62,699 nucleotides of DNA from Chytridium lagenaria. Lineage: Eukaryota > Chytridiomycota > Chytridiomycetes > Chytridiales > Chytridiaceae. Below are positions 1 to 9,083 of the stretch, one piece after another. Under the pieces are notes generated by a model that saw only the letters and a list, made by a program, of their open reading frames with translations, was not told the origin of the DNA and ran no database searches. The stretch covers positions 1-62,699 of the forward strand of contig JAHLKC010000185.1 of NCBI GenBank assembly GCA_025449115.1, written 5' to 3'. The translations under genes were made by a program, and so were the position numbers. Numbering within the stretch: position 1 is the stretch's first letter; each line of letters opens with the position of its first letter.

Positions 1-1825
1 CGCCTCGTTTAACTCCCTCATGGCCGCAACACCCTCCCTCCAAAAGCTCCCCGCCGCAAAACTTCATCTTCAATTCTCCGAAGCAGAACAAGCAGCAGCA
101 GTGTCAGCAGCAGCACCTCCTACACATCCTACTGTCCATCCGCTGAAGACAGCGACGATGATTTGATGACAATATTGCTGAACCCGATTTGGATCGTAAT
201 GACGACTTTGCTGGGTCTCCTCACTTTTCTATGCTCAACAGCCTCAACCTGAATTCGACCTCATCATCCTCTTTATCTCCTGCGCACCTCCAGTCTCTCG
301 CTATGTTGTTACAGTCTGCCAACAATCCTCCGGCAACCTCTGGTGCCTCTAGCGACATCCTTTCCTCGGTCCCTCCTTCCCCTTCCAACCAAACTCAACC
401 CGCTCCCTTAGCTCCCTCAAAGACCCATCGCTGTTCTTGGATACTTCAACCTGGTCCACCTGGTCCACCTCCGTCAATGGCCGACCTAAGTTCCTCTTCC
501 AACATGGTTATTTGTAATACTGTGCTCCCAACAGCGACAGACCTATACAATCATATTACTCAAGCTCATGTTAGGAAGAAGACGGTTCGAGGTGGTCCAT
601 CCGACTTGTATTGTAGATGGCTGGGATGTAAACATGGACCGAGACCGTTTAGTAAGCGAAATCATATTGTAAGCCATTGTAGAGCGCATGTGGATTTATG
701 GCCAAACACGTGTGCGCAGTGTGAGAGAAGTTTCAAGTGGTGAGTATCTCAAAATCTATCCTGTATTTTCGTATCTTGCTCATCATTTATTTCAAAAGGC
801 CGCACGATTTGAAGAAGCATGGAGACAAGACCAACCACAAAACAGGACAACGACGTGGACCTGTTCGTGGAGGTGGAGTGGAGGAGCTGGAGGTTCGACC
901 ACTGGATCCATCACCGCTGGATCCCCTCAAGTACCTCTCACCCCTGTGATCCCCTTGGATTCACCCTCTGGATTGAATGTGCAGCAGCAGCAGAATGGGG
1001 CGGCTGAGACACCTCGGGTGAGTTATCGTTGCGCGTCCCTCCTGTCTGGCGTTCGAACCTTTTTTTTCTTTCTCTTTCTCTCCTTCTCCTTAAATTCTCG
1101 CGGTTGGAACACAGACAATTTTGTTTGTACTACGACTGGGCTGTGACCCTGAAATGAAATTGTCATGAAATTGTCAAATCAGCCCTTATTGATTTGTCAA
1201 GCCTGAAACTGACTTTTATTTCACGTCGTTTAGGACCTTTCACTCAAGTCATCCGCGACTCCCCCGACAACCATCACCACAACACCGCCGCCATCCATGC
1301 TTAGCAATTCCTTCCAACCCCAAAATTTCCACATCCGCCCTTCCCACAACTCCTTCCCTCCTTCACCGAACTCCCCGACCCACAGACCTAAAACTCACCT
1401 ATCGACTCTATCGACGCATCCCTCGCATCTATGGCCACACCGCTCGACCTCCAATCTTTCCCTCCTTTCATCCCTCAACAATATGACTTTGTCAACCTTC
1501 TCGAACAGCCCGCATTCCCTGCCTACACTGCCCCCCAAAATCTCCAATTCGCACCTCAACCCGTCTCGTACCCACAACCCAACTCGTATCCTCCACTGAA
1601 CTCGTATCCACAAACCGCGTTTCCCAATCCTATGGCGTTCCAACCGCAGCTCTACCAACCTATTCAACAGAATTTCACTCAGTTTAATCATCCTACATTC
1701 CCATGATGAATCTTTTGAATCAACCGATGGCGTTTCCGAATATGTTTCCGACGCCGCCGGATACACCGAATGGAGCGGTGTTGATCAATGACCCGGCTGG
1801 AAAACAGGATCAACAGATTCAGTAG
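1..1825 (+). CDS. PacC/Rim101-like C2H2 zinc-finger transcription factor, 5' end outside window
   Basis: Likely pH-response type regulator. After a Ser/Gln-rich, acidic N-terminal region that is already open at base 1, three C2H2-like fingers lie at about 430-840. The second contains CRWLGCKHGPRPFSKRNHI and the third CAQCERSFKW joined over an intron (740-798, GTGAGT...AAAAG) to PHDLKKHGDKTNH, the arrangement known from PacC/Rim101 (KRDHITSH, FKRPQDLKKH). A second intron runs about 1018-1233. The C-terminal part (about 1234-1825) is Pro/Gln/Asn/Tyr-rich with repeated SYPQ-like units, as in an activation domain, ending ...QQIQ at a TAG at 1823. The frame slips by one base near 170, 925, 1395 and 1703, mostly in C runs; each slip restores good coding sequence, so I treat it as one gene. 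PacC identity is by motif only; the protease-processing region cannot be judged. Confidence 0.72.
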
Positions 1826-2517
1826 AAATAATATTACCTCATTGAGATTCTTTTGGTTCGGTTCATTTTCATATCCGTTTCTTTTTATTCTATGATTTTG
1901 TATTTTTTTTTTGTGGTTGTAAATAAACAATTACGTCATAATCATTTTTTCTCTCATTGAAGCGCGATTGGTGTTTTCAACCAGCTTTTATTCAAGTCAT
2001 TTAACGTGGCCGGACTTTACAGAACGACATGACCATGAGAAATATGTGGAGAGCCAATACGTGATATACGGATCTGTGTTTTTGATAAGTAATAACTGAC
2101 CAGGACGCTTTATTAAAGAGAAAGATACGGGAAACGAATGAATGAATACGTGAAGTAGATACGAAAGAACAGATGAAAAGATGAATGATGACAGGAAGTT
2201 AGTATACGGCATGAAAAAAAAATACTGAACGAAAAGAAAGTAGAATGAATGCAGTATGGGTAAAGAAATACATAATAAGGAATACGTAAATAGTAATGGA
2301 AAAAGGTAGAGTAGCGCAGATATACGAAAAATGTAGTTCCGACAGAGGTGACGATGGTACGGATGGCCCTGTTGGCGATTAGGCATGAGAACCTTTCAAC
2401 GCCGATCATGCCGTTGAGAGCCGGGGAAAAGAAGGAGGGGACCGATCACGATTCATCTTGAGCGATTGCTGTGCGGGAGGTGGGGAAAGAGCAGCTAGAG
2501 AATGGACCGGGATCCCT
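1826..2517. other. Intergenic, AT-rich, no gene supported
   Basis: It holds the 3' region of the PacC-like gene, with AATAAA-like AT-rich sequence near 1920, and the presumed 3' side of the secreted-peptide gene at 2518. Open frames on the minus strand here are low-complexity Phe/Tyr/Ser strings. Confidence 0.6.
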
Positions 2518-2670
2518 CTAGCTTGATCCATGACGCTCCGGTGCCTGTGGGGGAGCAGGAGGAGGAAACGGCCACGGAACAGTAAAGCTGATGAAAGGTC
2601 CCGAGGGAGCTGCGTTTGTCATTGCTGCGAGTGCGAGTGCGAGAAGCATGGAGATGTTGAAGAAGTGCAT
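2518..2670 (-). CDS. Small secreted peptide 1 (50 residues)
   Basis: A 51-codon frame from ATG at 2670 to TAG at 2518. The first 20 residues form a classical signal peptide (MHFFNISMLLALALAAMTNA, hydrophobic core followed by small residues). The predicted mature part is only about 30 residues, Pro-rich (PWPFPPPAPPQAP) and free of cysteine. It closely resembles the gene at 3320-3478: same length, a core of LLALxLAAM in both, and near-identical codons there, so the two are tandem paralogues. A TTTAAAAG box lies about 75 bp upstream (2745-2753 on the minus strand). Function is unknown; a pheromone-like or signalling micropeptide, or an antimicrobial peptide, are guesses only. Confidence 0.6.
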   Translation of the reverse strand: MHFFNISMLLALALAAMTNAAPSGPFISFTVPWPFPPPAPPQAPERHGSS

Positions 2671-2744
2671 GCTGCTTGAGTGATTTTGTTGCGAGGACGT
2701 TGAGACTGTGTGTTTGGAGTAATGTTTTTCTTTCAGAGGGGCTT

Positions 2745-2753
2745 TCTTTTAAA
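2745..2753 (-). promoter_or_regulatory. TATA-like box of secreted peptide 1
   Basis: The minus strand reads CTTTAAAAG about 75 bp upstream of the ATG at 2670, a position similar to the better TATA box of the paralogue. Confidence 0.35.
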
Positions 2754-3319
2754 GTTTGAACACGTCAGAAATAACGTTCCGGGGTCTGGAAAACTCTGAC
2801 CCTGGTTTGTGTTAATTCTTTGACAGTCAAGGGCTGTCAGACACTTGTCAAAATTATGTTGACGGCAACTTCGGTGTCGTCACCTCTAGAGACCAAGGCC
2901 GTCTTGTATCTCAAAAACAGGATGTCAGATGTCAGAGGACTGGACACGTAAGTCTGGCTCTAACGCTCTCGCCATTGCAACCTTAGTGAACTTGAGTTTC
3001 CCAATAAGACACAAAAAGTGATTAATGATAGATAGGCAGCCGACGATATGAGCAGCTTATTTCTTCTCAAATGCTATATATTAAGTAGATACAACATCGA
3101 ACTGAATCGTAATAAAAAGTAGGGAAAGGAACATAAAAACGATGGTCTGAAAAAAGTACAAGAATATAAAAAGTGAATAGGGCAACTAGGTATAGGTCAA
3201 ATTAATCTTGACTTGAATGCGACGTTGCGGGTTTGGGAGGGACCTTGACGAATGTGATGACGGCGCTTATTTAAAACCTTCTTGGGTTTCAATACTAGCG
3301 TCCAGTACTGCGTTGCAAA

Positions 3320-3478
3320 CTAAACCTCCCGTCTCAACCTAGGAACAGGAGATGGAGAAGGTCCAGTGATGGAGATGTTGATGCCGGGCAATTTTGGACC
3401 TGAAGCCAAACCAGGGTCTGCTACTGCCATTGCTGCGAGGCCGAGTGCGAGGAGGAAGGTGAAGCTGTTGAAGTTCAT
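3320..3478 (-). CDS. Small secreted peptide 2 (52 residues), paralogue of peptide 1
   Basis: A 53-codon frame from ATG at 3478 to TAG at 3320. Residues 1-20 (MNFNSFTFLLALGLAAMAVA) are a signal peptide with a likely cut before or after Asp21. The mature part is about 31 residues: Gly/Ser/Pro-rich, no cysteine, ending in a basic stretch (RLRREV). It is paralogous to the gene at 2518-2670 in the same orientation, about 650 bp away. A TATAAAAA box lies about 95 bp upstream. Both peptides have an Ile-Ser-Ile/Phe-Thr segment near mature residue 10-15 (NISITGP; FISFTVP). Function unknown. Confidence 0.62.
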   Translation of the reverse strand: MNFNSFTFLLALGLAAMAVADPGLASGPKLPGINISITGPSPSPVPRLRREV

Positions 3479-3570
3479 GGCTTTTTCGTTTGGTTGATGT
3501 TTTGAGAGGAAGATGAGTGGAATTCTTTGAGGATTCGTTGTGATGGGGAGTCACGTTTTGGCATTTGGCG

Positions 3571-3579
3571 TTTTTATAT
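3571..3579 (-). promoter_or_regulatory. TATA box of secreted peptide 2
   Basis: The minus strand reads ATATAAAAA, about 95 bp upstream of the ATG at 3478, giving an expected start site about 60 nt before the ATG. Confidence 0.5.
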
Positions 3580-4019
3580 GGGATTGACCCTGGTCTTTGA
3601 GGTTGTCGCGTTGACAGCTTGATGCGTCAGCTTGATGTGTCGTCCAGTTGCACAAATCTGTGACATATACTTGGGAGAGCCAGAATTAAAAATAAAGGTA
3701 AACAAATAGAAGTTGACGAAGACAAGGAGCGTTATGAAAACAGTTCAGTAAGTTTAATTTTCGTCATCTACCGTCACCGTCGCCAATTAAACGATACACT
3801 GTGAGCGTTGTTCATGGCGTTCGTGGAGGCGGTCCGTGGTGAGGTTTCGCGTCAATAACGGCGCACTTTGCGCACCATTCGTTCATTTCCGTAGAAGTAT
3901 ATCTTTGACTGGTTTTAGAGGGTAGATTCGGATAGTACCGAATGTCAAGCATAACATGATGAATGCCAACTATCGGTGGGTTCACAACGGTCCTGTCGTG
4001 GATTTTATACAATAATATT

Positions 4020-4027
4020 CGATATGT
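4020..4027. repeat. Target site duplication CGATATGT, left copy
   Basis: An 8-bp sequence immediately left of the element terminus CACCCAGTG; the same 8 bp follows the mirrored terminus at 13127-13134. Confidence 0.9.
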
Positions 4028-4915
4028 CACCCAGTGTGGCCTTTGTATCGCCGTGAAACAGGGCAAAAAAAATGTATAAAAAATCCCTGTTTCTGCACTT
4101 ACTCAAGATGAGCTGAGTGGCGTGAGTTTTGGACTTTGAGTTGAAACGGTAAACACTTTGCCTTCAGTATTTCGGTTCCGAAGATTTTTTGGATTTTCGG
4201 GTTGTCGCTAACCCATTTCCCATTAATAACTTTCAACTCGAACTCCATCGATACCGTCATGACAGCCTGACGCTTCCATCGCTCCCCACCCCCAACCCAT
4301 CACCCATCACCCCATCTCAACCCACCTGCACTCATCCCATTCTTCCCAGCAGCATGGAGAGGAGGCCTTGTAGTATTTATGGGTCTTAGAGGGTTCAAGC
4401 CCTCTGACGGCCATTGGTGGTCAACACGTGTATGTATGAAGAGCTGGACTGGAAAGGAGGGAGCATCTCGATTGCTGGCTAGATGATTGTATCATGTGGC
4501 TCCCATCAGCTGTGTGGGCCTATGAGGGTTCAAGCCCCTCTGGCGACCATTGAAACGTCGAGGGTTCATTTTCAACTCGAACTTCATCGATGCCGTCATG
4601 ACGGCCTGACGGCCACCTATCACTTCCATCGCTCCTCATCCCCAACCCATCACCCCATCTCAACCTGCATACACTCATCCCATTCTCTCCTGCAACATGG
4701 AGAGGAGGCCTTGTAGTTTTTATGGGTCTTAGAGGGTTCAAGCCCCTCTGACGCCATTGGTGGTCAACACGGTGTATGAAGTGCTGGACTGGAAAGGGAG
4801 GGAGCCTCATCTCAATTTCTTGCTGCAATTTCTGGCTGGATACCTGTATCATGTCGCTCCCATCAGCTGTGTAGGCCTATGAGGGCTCAAGCTCCTCTGG
4901 CGACCATTTGAAACG
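4028..4915 (+). repeat. KDZ element, left inverted terminal/subterminal repeat
   Basis: Its outer 300 bp mirror 12830-13126 almost without change. The inner part contains about 350-bp tandem modules, each with the same order: a block ending GGTTCAAGCCC(C)TCT, a CAACACGTGTATGAAG-like block, and a CATCGATGCCGTCATGACGG-like block. The GGTTCAAGCCC motifs look like the T-arm (B box) of a tRNA gene. Confidence 0.85.
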
Positions 4916-5499
4916 TCGAAAGTCTCAGCTGTTTTGTTCTTGAACACTCCATCTGCCCCCTCGCCCGTAGCTCACCCGCTGACGTCCTCCAGAGCTCACC
5001 CAAGTCGCTAAGTGTGTGGAGGGCTATACTAGAAAGGGAGAGGTGCCCCCATCTGGTGTGCTGGACACCTCTATCAGCTGTGTGGGCCTATGGGGTTCAA
5101 GCCCCTCTGCGGCCATTGACTGGGTCGGAGCCCAAGGCTGGACAAACACTCTGAATAATGCTGGACAGGATGCTGGACAGCTGGATGCTAGACAGGATGC
5201 CATTGATTTATGTAAGATATGGGCTGTATTGCTGGAGGCAACATATCAAAGTTCAACGCTGTCTTGATGACGTGTGGACAGGCTTTATCGCTGGATTTGT
5301 TCTAGGGGAGGCAGTACTATGCCCAGTAGAGGGTGGCCTAAAAAACAAGTTAATTTCTTCAGCAATAGTTCAGTTAGTCCCCACACCACGGCCTTGAAAG
5401 TCACCGTCCCCGTAGTTTCTTCCTGTTGAAAGAAATCAAAAAAAATAAACTTCGTATAATCATATCATTTATTTCTTTCATTCATTCGTTATACATCAG
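4916..5499. other. KDZ element, subterminal non-coding stretch
   Basis: Contains one more diverged copy of the subterminal module (5035-5110: GGGTTCAAGCCCCTCT) and a run of short repeats of a GGACAGGATGCTGGACAG type (5155-5205). No gene supported; the 3' end of the homeodomain gene begins at 5500. Confidence 0.6.
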
Positions 5500-7972
5500 T
5501 TATTCCTCGCTCTCGCTCATATCGGTGTTTTGTGAATCCCCCGACTCCTCATCCTCTTCATCCAAATCATCATCAAGGGCAAGCTCCATGGCGTCTCCAT
5601 CATCCACGTCGTCTCTATCTACAGGGTCCCTCCGGTCATCGTCGGTACTGTCTTCCGCGTCATCCTGTCCACTCGACTCTTCCTCAAAAGACAATTTTCT
5701 CCTCCTTCCAAGCAAAACCCAATGTTTCTCTTGAAATTCTCAATAATGGTAAGATCGCCATCGTTCCAGCTCTTCTTGAAAAGAGCTTCCTCAACTTATT
5801 TCGTATCCCGAGCATCCAACCCCTCAATCCTTAGCAAAACAGGCCCCTTCGAACGTTTCAAATCTTTCCACCAAACTTCTGTGTAGACGCGTGGGGCCGC
5901 AACCTCGTTAATCAAGCGAAGGAATCTAGCACGAGTGCTTCTCCGTCTCGCCTCCACATCAACCGGAGATAAAGTGTTTGCAGTCCTCGTGGGTCCACCG
6001 GAACTCTCTGAATCATCGTGTTTCGTTTTCACTATGCCCCAAGAAGCCTTGCACCGTCCGTGCATCCCATCCAACTCTCTAAAGACATCCTCTCCTACTA
6101 TAGCTTAAATAAACATATTAACTCAAATTTCGCCTCTTAACTTACTAGCTGTATAAATCTTGATCGGTCGATTTTGGCTTTTTCGTTCAAGAAACCATGC
6201 CATTCCTACAAAAGGTATATTGCTTTCTCTAAGAATGCGTTAAAATATACTATAGCTCATCTTACCATGGACTTCAATAAGATCTGCTGTTCCTTTACAA
6301 CTTCTCGTGAGATGATCTCTATGTCTTCAGTGGTAGGAATCAGTTTGCGGTTTTTGAACAATTCGAATATCTTTGCTGCGTCTTCTTCGAGCCTGTCTTT
6401 TCCGCCGAAGTGAGCCGATTCCATTCTCGATAGAGTGTGTGGTCCTTGAAATTCTCACGGCCGTCTCGGGATCCGCTTACTGTAGCTATTTATGTATCAG
6501 AAATATTATAAAGGATTTTAAAAAACCTTTGGTTCTAATACTCCACTCTTGCCAGTAATTGTGCCTGTATAAAATAAACCCCAACGACTTACTTGCCTTT
6601 TTGAATATCATTTTGCTATAGAGAGGTCCCTACAAATCATGCAATCAAACTAAATAGTATTAACGAGAACAACATTACCTGAATAACAGGGAGAGGTGTC
6701 CCATCCTCAGCAAGCCCTAAACTTGAAGACGCGCGACTTACAGCGTCACCTCCATCTATATCAGCCTCATGGGACAATGGGGTCTGAACCACCGTAAGCC
6801 CCTGATGTGGCCGTTCCACTATGGTTAGCGCGAGCCCTGACTTCAGCTAAAGTAACATCACTCGAAGTTGAATTTACTTGGTTGCCAACACTCTTATGAT
6901 GGTTTGCAAACCAATTCTGAAAAAGTTAGAGATAATTCCAAAGGCAATACTACCCGTATTTTTTTAAGTGGCAACTCAAGATCTCTTGCAATCTGTTCCA
7001 TGCGTCGTAAAAAAGGCTTCACATTACGAATTCCTTCAACGTTGTAGGCCTCGATCAAAATGCTCTTCTCTTGAGAAGTCAAACTCCTTGAAGTGATATT
7101 CGAATTCGCCGTTACACTCTGAAACAGGTAATCAATACAATACAATTTATAGTAACATTACCTCCAAAGCGCGGTTTCCCCTTCTTCGTTTTCTTATATG
7201 TGCGGCACTTGAACGCAAAGAAGAGGTCGGGTTTCGATGTGGTTCCGTATAAGATGGAGCTAGTGCCGCCGAGATTTGTGTAGAAGATGACGCAAAACTT
7301 GAAGCCCTTGCTGTCTGCGAAGCCGATACGGTAGTTTGAGGCGTGACAACTTGCTGAGAGTTTGCTTGCGCGGCACTTGAAGCCAGTGAAACAGCCTGCA
7401 AATGGTTTGCTTGATGAGTCGGTTCATTTGATGCCTGCAGACGCGGAGTTTGAGACCAGGGACTTAAAGCTACGGTAGGGGAGGTTTGTTGCTGAGCTTG
7501 CGAAGTAATAGATTGTAAGGGTGCTTGTTGAGCAAGGTTTGGTTGTGAAATGTGGGGCTGTTGCGGAGGGCGACTTGATGAGCTGGATGAAGCCCCTGGC
7601 AGAAGAAGGGCTGGAAGAGGTTGGGGTGTTTGTAAGAATGAATAAAGAGGAGATCCAACTGCAAAAGAGGTTGCGGAGGTGGACGAGTGTTGTTGCCGAG
7701 AGAATGGTGGTAGGGGGAATTCTGCTGTGGAAGGTGAGAAGAAGCTTGCTGCTGAGGCGGGACATAGGGAGGCTGCTGCAGCATCACATTCATGGCTGTT
7801 TCCCTATGAATCACTGTGGGCCGGGCAAAGTTCCAACAACAGGAGAATGATGCGGAAAAGATACACGAGCAGGTAAATGTCGTGCATCAACCTGGTACTG
7901 ATGCGCTGGTTGGAATGGATGGAAGAGGGACGGCGGTTGTGGAATCGGTTGTTGACCGTTCATTACGGACAT
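5500..7972 (-). CDS. Homeodomain protein carried in the KDZ transposon
   Basis: The locus starts at ATG 7972. The N-terminal third is rich in Gln/Pro/Ser. A basic RKRRRGNR stretch (about 7160) precedes the homeodomain, encoded by exons about 7118-6954 and 6916 onward: helix 1 SQEKSILIEAYN, helix 2 FLRRMEQIARDLELP, recognition helix KKIRNWFANHHK. NWFANHH matches the WFxN core of homeodomains; the intron falls exactly before Asn-Trp-Phe. Downstream exons encode an alpha-helical part (about 6424-6260), an Arg-rich part (about 6070-5810) and a very acidic tail (5715-5503, Asp/Glu-rich). Frame slips occur near 7820, 7650, 5750 and an in-frame TAA near 5795, so the exact protein is uncertain. Its role in the element (promoter binding, transposition control or captured cargo) is unknown. 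Confidence 0.6.
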
Positions 7973-9083
7973 CAGTCGGACTTGACTACCCGCAAGAGAA
8001 ATTTACCCACGCAAGAGACAAAATTTATGAATATGGTTGGGAAGACTGCTAAACACGAAGCCAAACCCCACCACTTTACGTGCTGAAATGCAAGATGACG
8101 CAAAACACCTCATATACTTAACATTTTGGATGGAAAATGTTGTCTCCAATGTTATGAACATTAATAAAAAAACTTAGAGCCAGCAGAAAACGTTAATCGC
8201 GTTAGTTTTTTAACGATCCGGCAAATCTTCTTTTCATTTTAAGACAAGATGCAGACTAGTTTATTGATTCAACTTGCAAATATATTAAATCAATACATTC
8301 AAAGTACTATAGGTAAATTTTTAAGGATATTTCAGTGATGTATGGGTATCGAAACATTGGTTTTTCTACTTTTTCAGAATATCTTAGCATTTCAGGCTAT
8401 ACAATCGTAAAAAAGTCCAAAAAGAAAGGGAATCACGTCAAAAAAAAAAACAAAATATAATAATTTAACCTTGTTTAAAATGTTGGAAAAAGTTTTGCTA
8501 TGTATTGGAACTATCGTCATGACGTACTGGTGAATGGCGGGGTTTGTGGAAAAGTGTTTTCATTCCCAACGTGGAAAACAGCAAATTTCCTCAAATGTTT
8601 TCGAACTTCATATCATTCTATTCGAATTTTGATTCTGAAAAAGAATCCAGTGTTTATTTTAATTTTGGACTGAAATGTAGGAAGAAAGTGCAAAAAAAGG
8701 CATTTTCAAATTACATAATTATTACTTTCTACGCTTGAAAATGAAGAACGGTTGCTAAAAAGCCTACCAAATATTGTTTAAAGTAGGTATTGCTACTGTT
8801 CTAAATTTGACGCGATAATGTCCCTAAACACGCGTAAAAAATTGGATTGATTTCGGACATACTTCTTATAATGATTTTCCACTATGTGGTTGTAGTCTTT
8901 CAAAATTTAATAAGCTCAACAAATACCTGCCCTCGAAAATCATAATTCTGATGTTTTTCAAGCTCTAATGTGCTATCTTTTATTATATCTTCATATTGTA
9001 AAGCAATTTTTTGTGAAAGTTGCATAAATTTACATGTTTTATACTAAAACTCATTAATAAAGACACTGATTTATTAAAAACAT
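7973..9083. other. KDZ element, AT-rich non-coding spacer between its two genes
   Basis: About 1.1 kb of AT-rich sequence upstream of the homeodomain gene and downstream of the transposase stop. It presumably contains the homeodomain promoter and the transposase 3' UTR. No open frame with protein-like composition was seen. Confidence 0.5.

Noticed and set aside
1997..2409. Minus-strand open frames rich in Phe, Tyr and Ser that look membrane-like
   Set aside because: Low-complexity AT-rich sequence with two overlapping frames of the same character; no start context, motif or splice signal.
3812..4019. Open frame on the minus strand running into the KDZ terminus, possible interrupted gene
   Set aside because: Reading across the reconstructed empty site meets a stop immediately, and no matching exon is visible right of 13134.
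4189..5267. Plus-strand frames in the KDZ termini
   Set aside because: They recur mirrored at 12422-12965 because the DNA is an inverted repeat; composition is that of the repeat modules.
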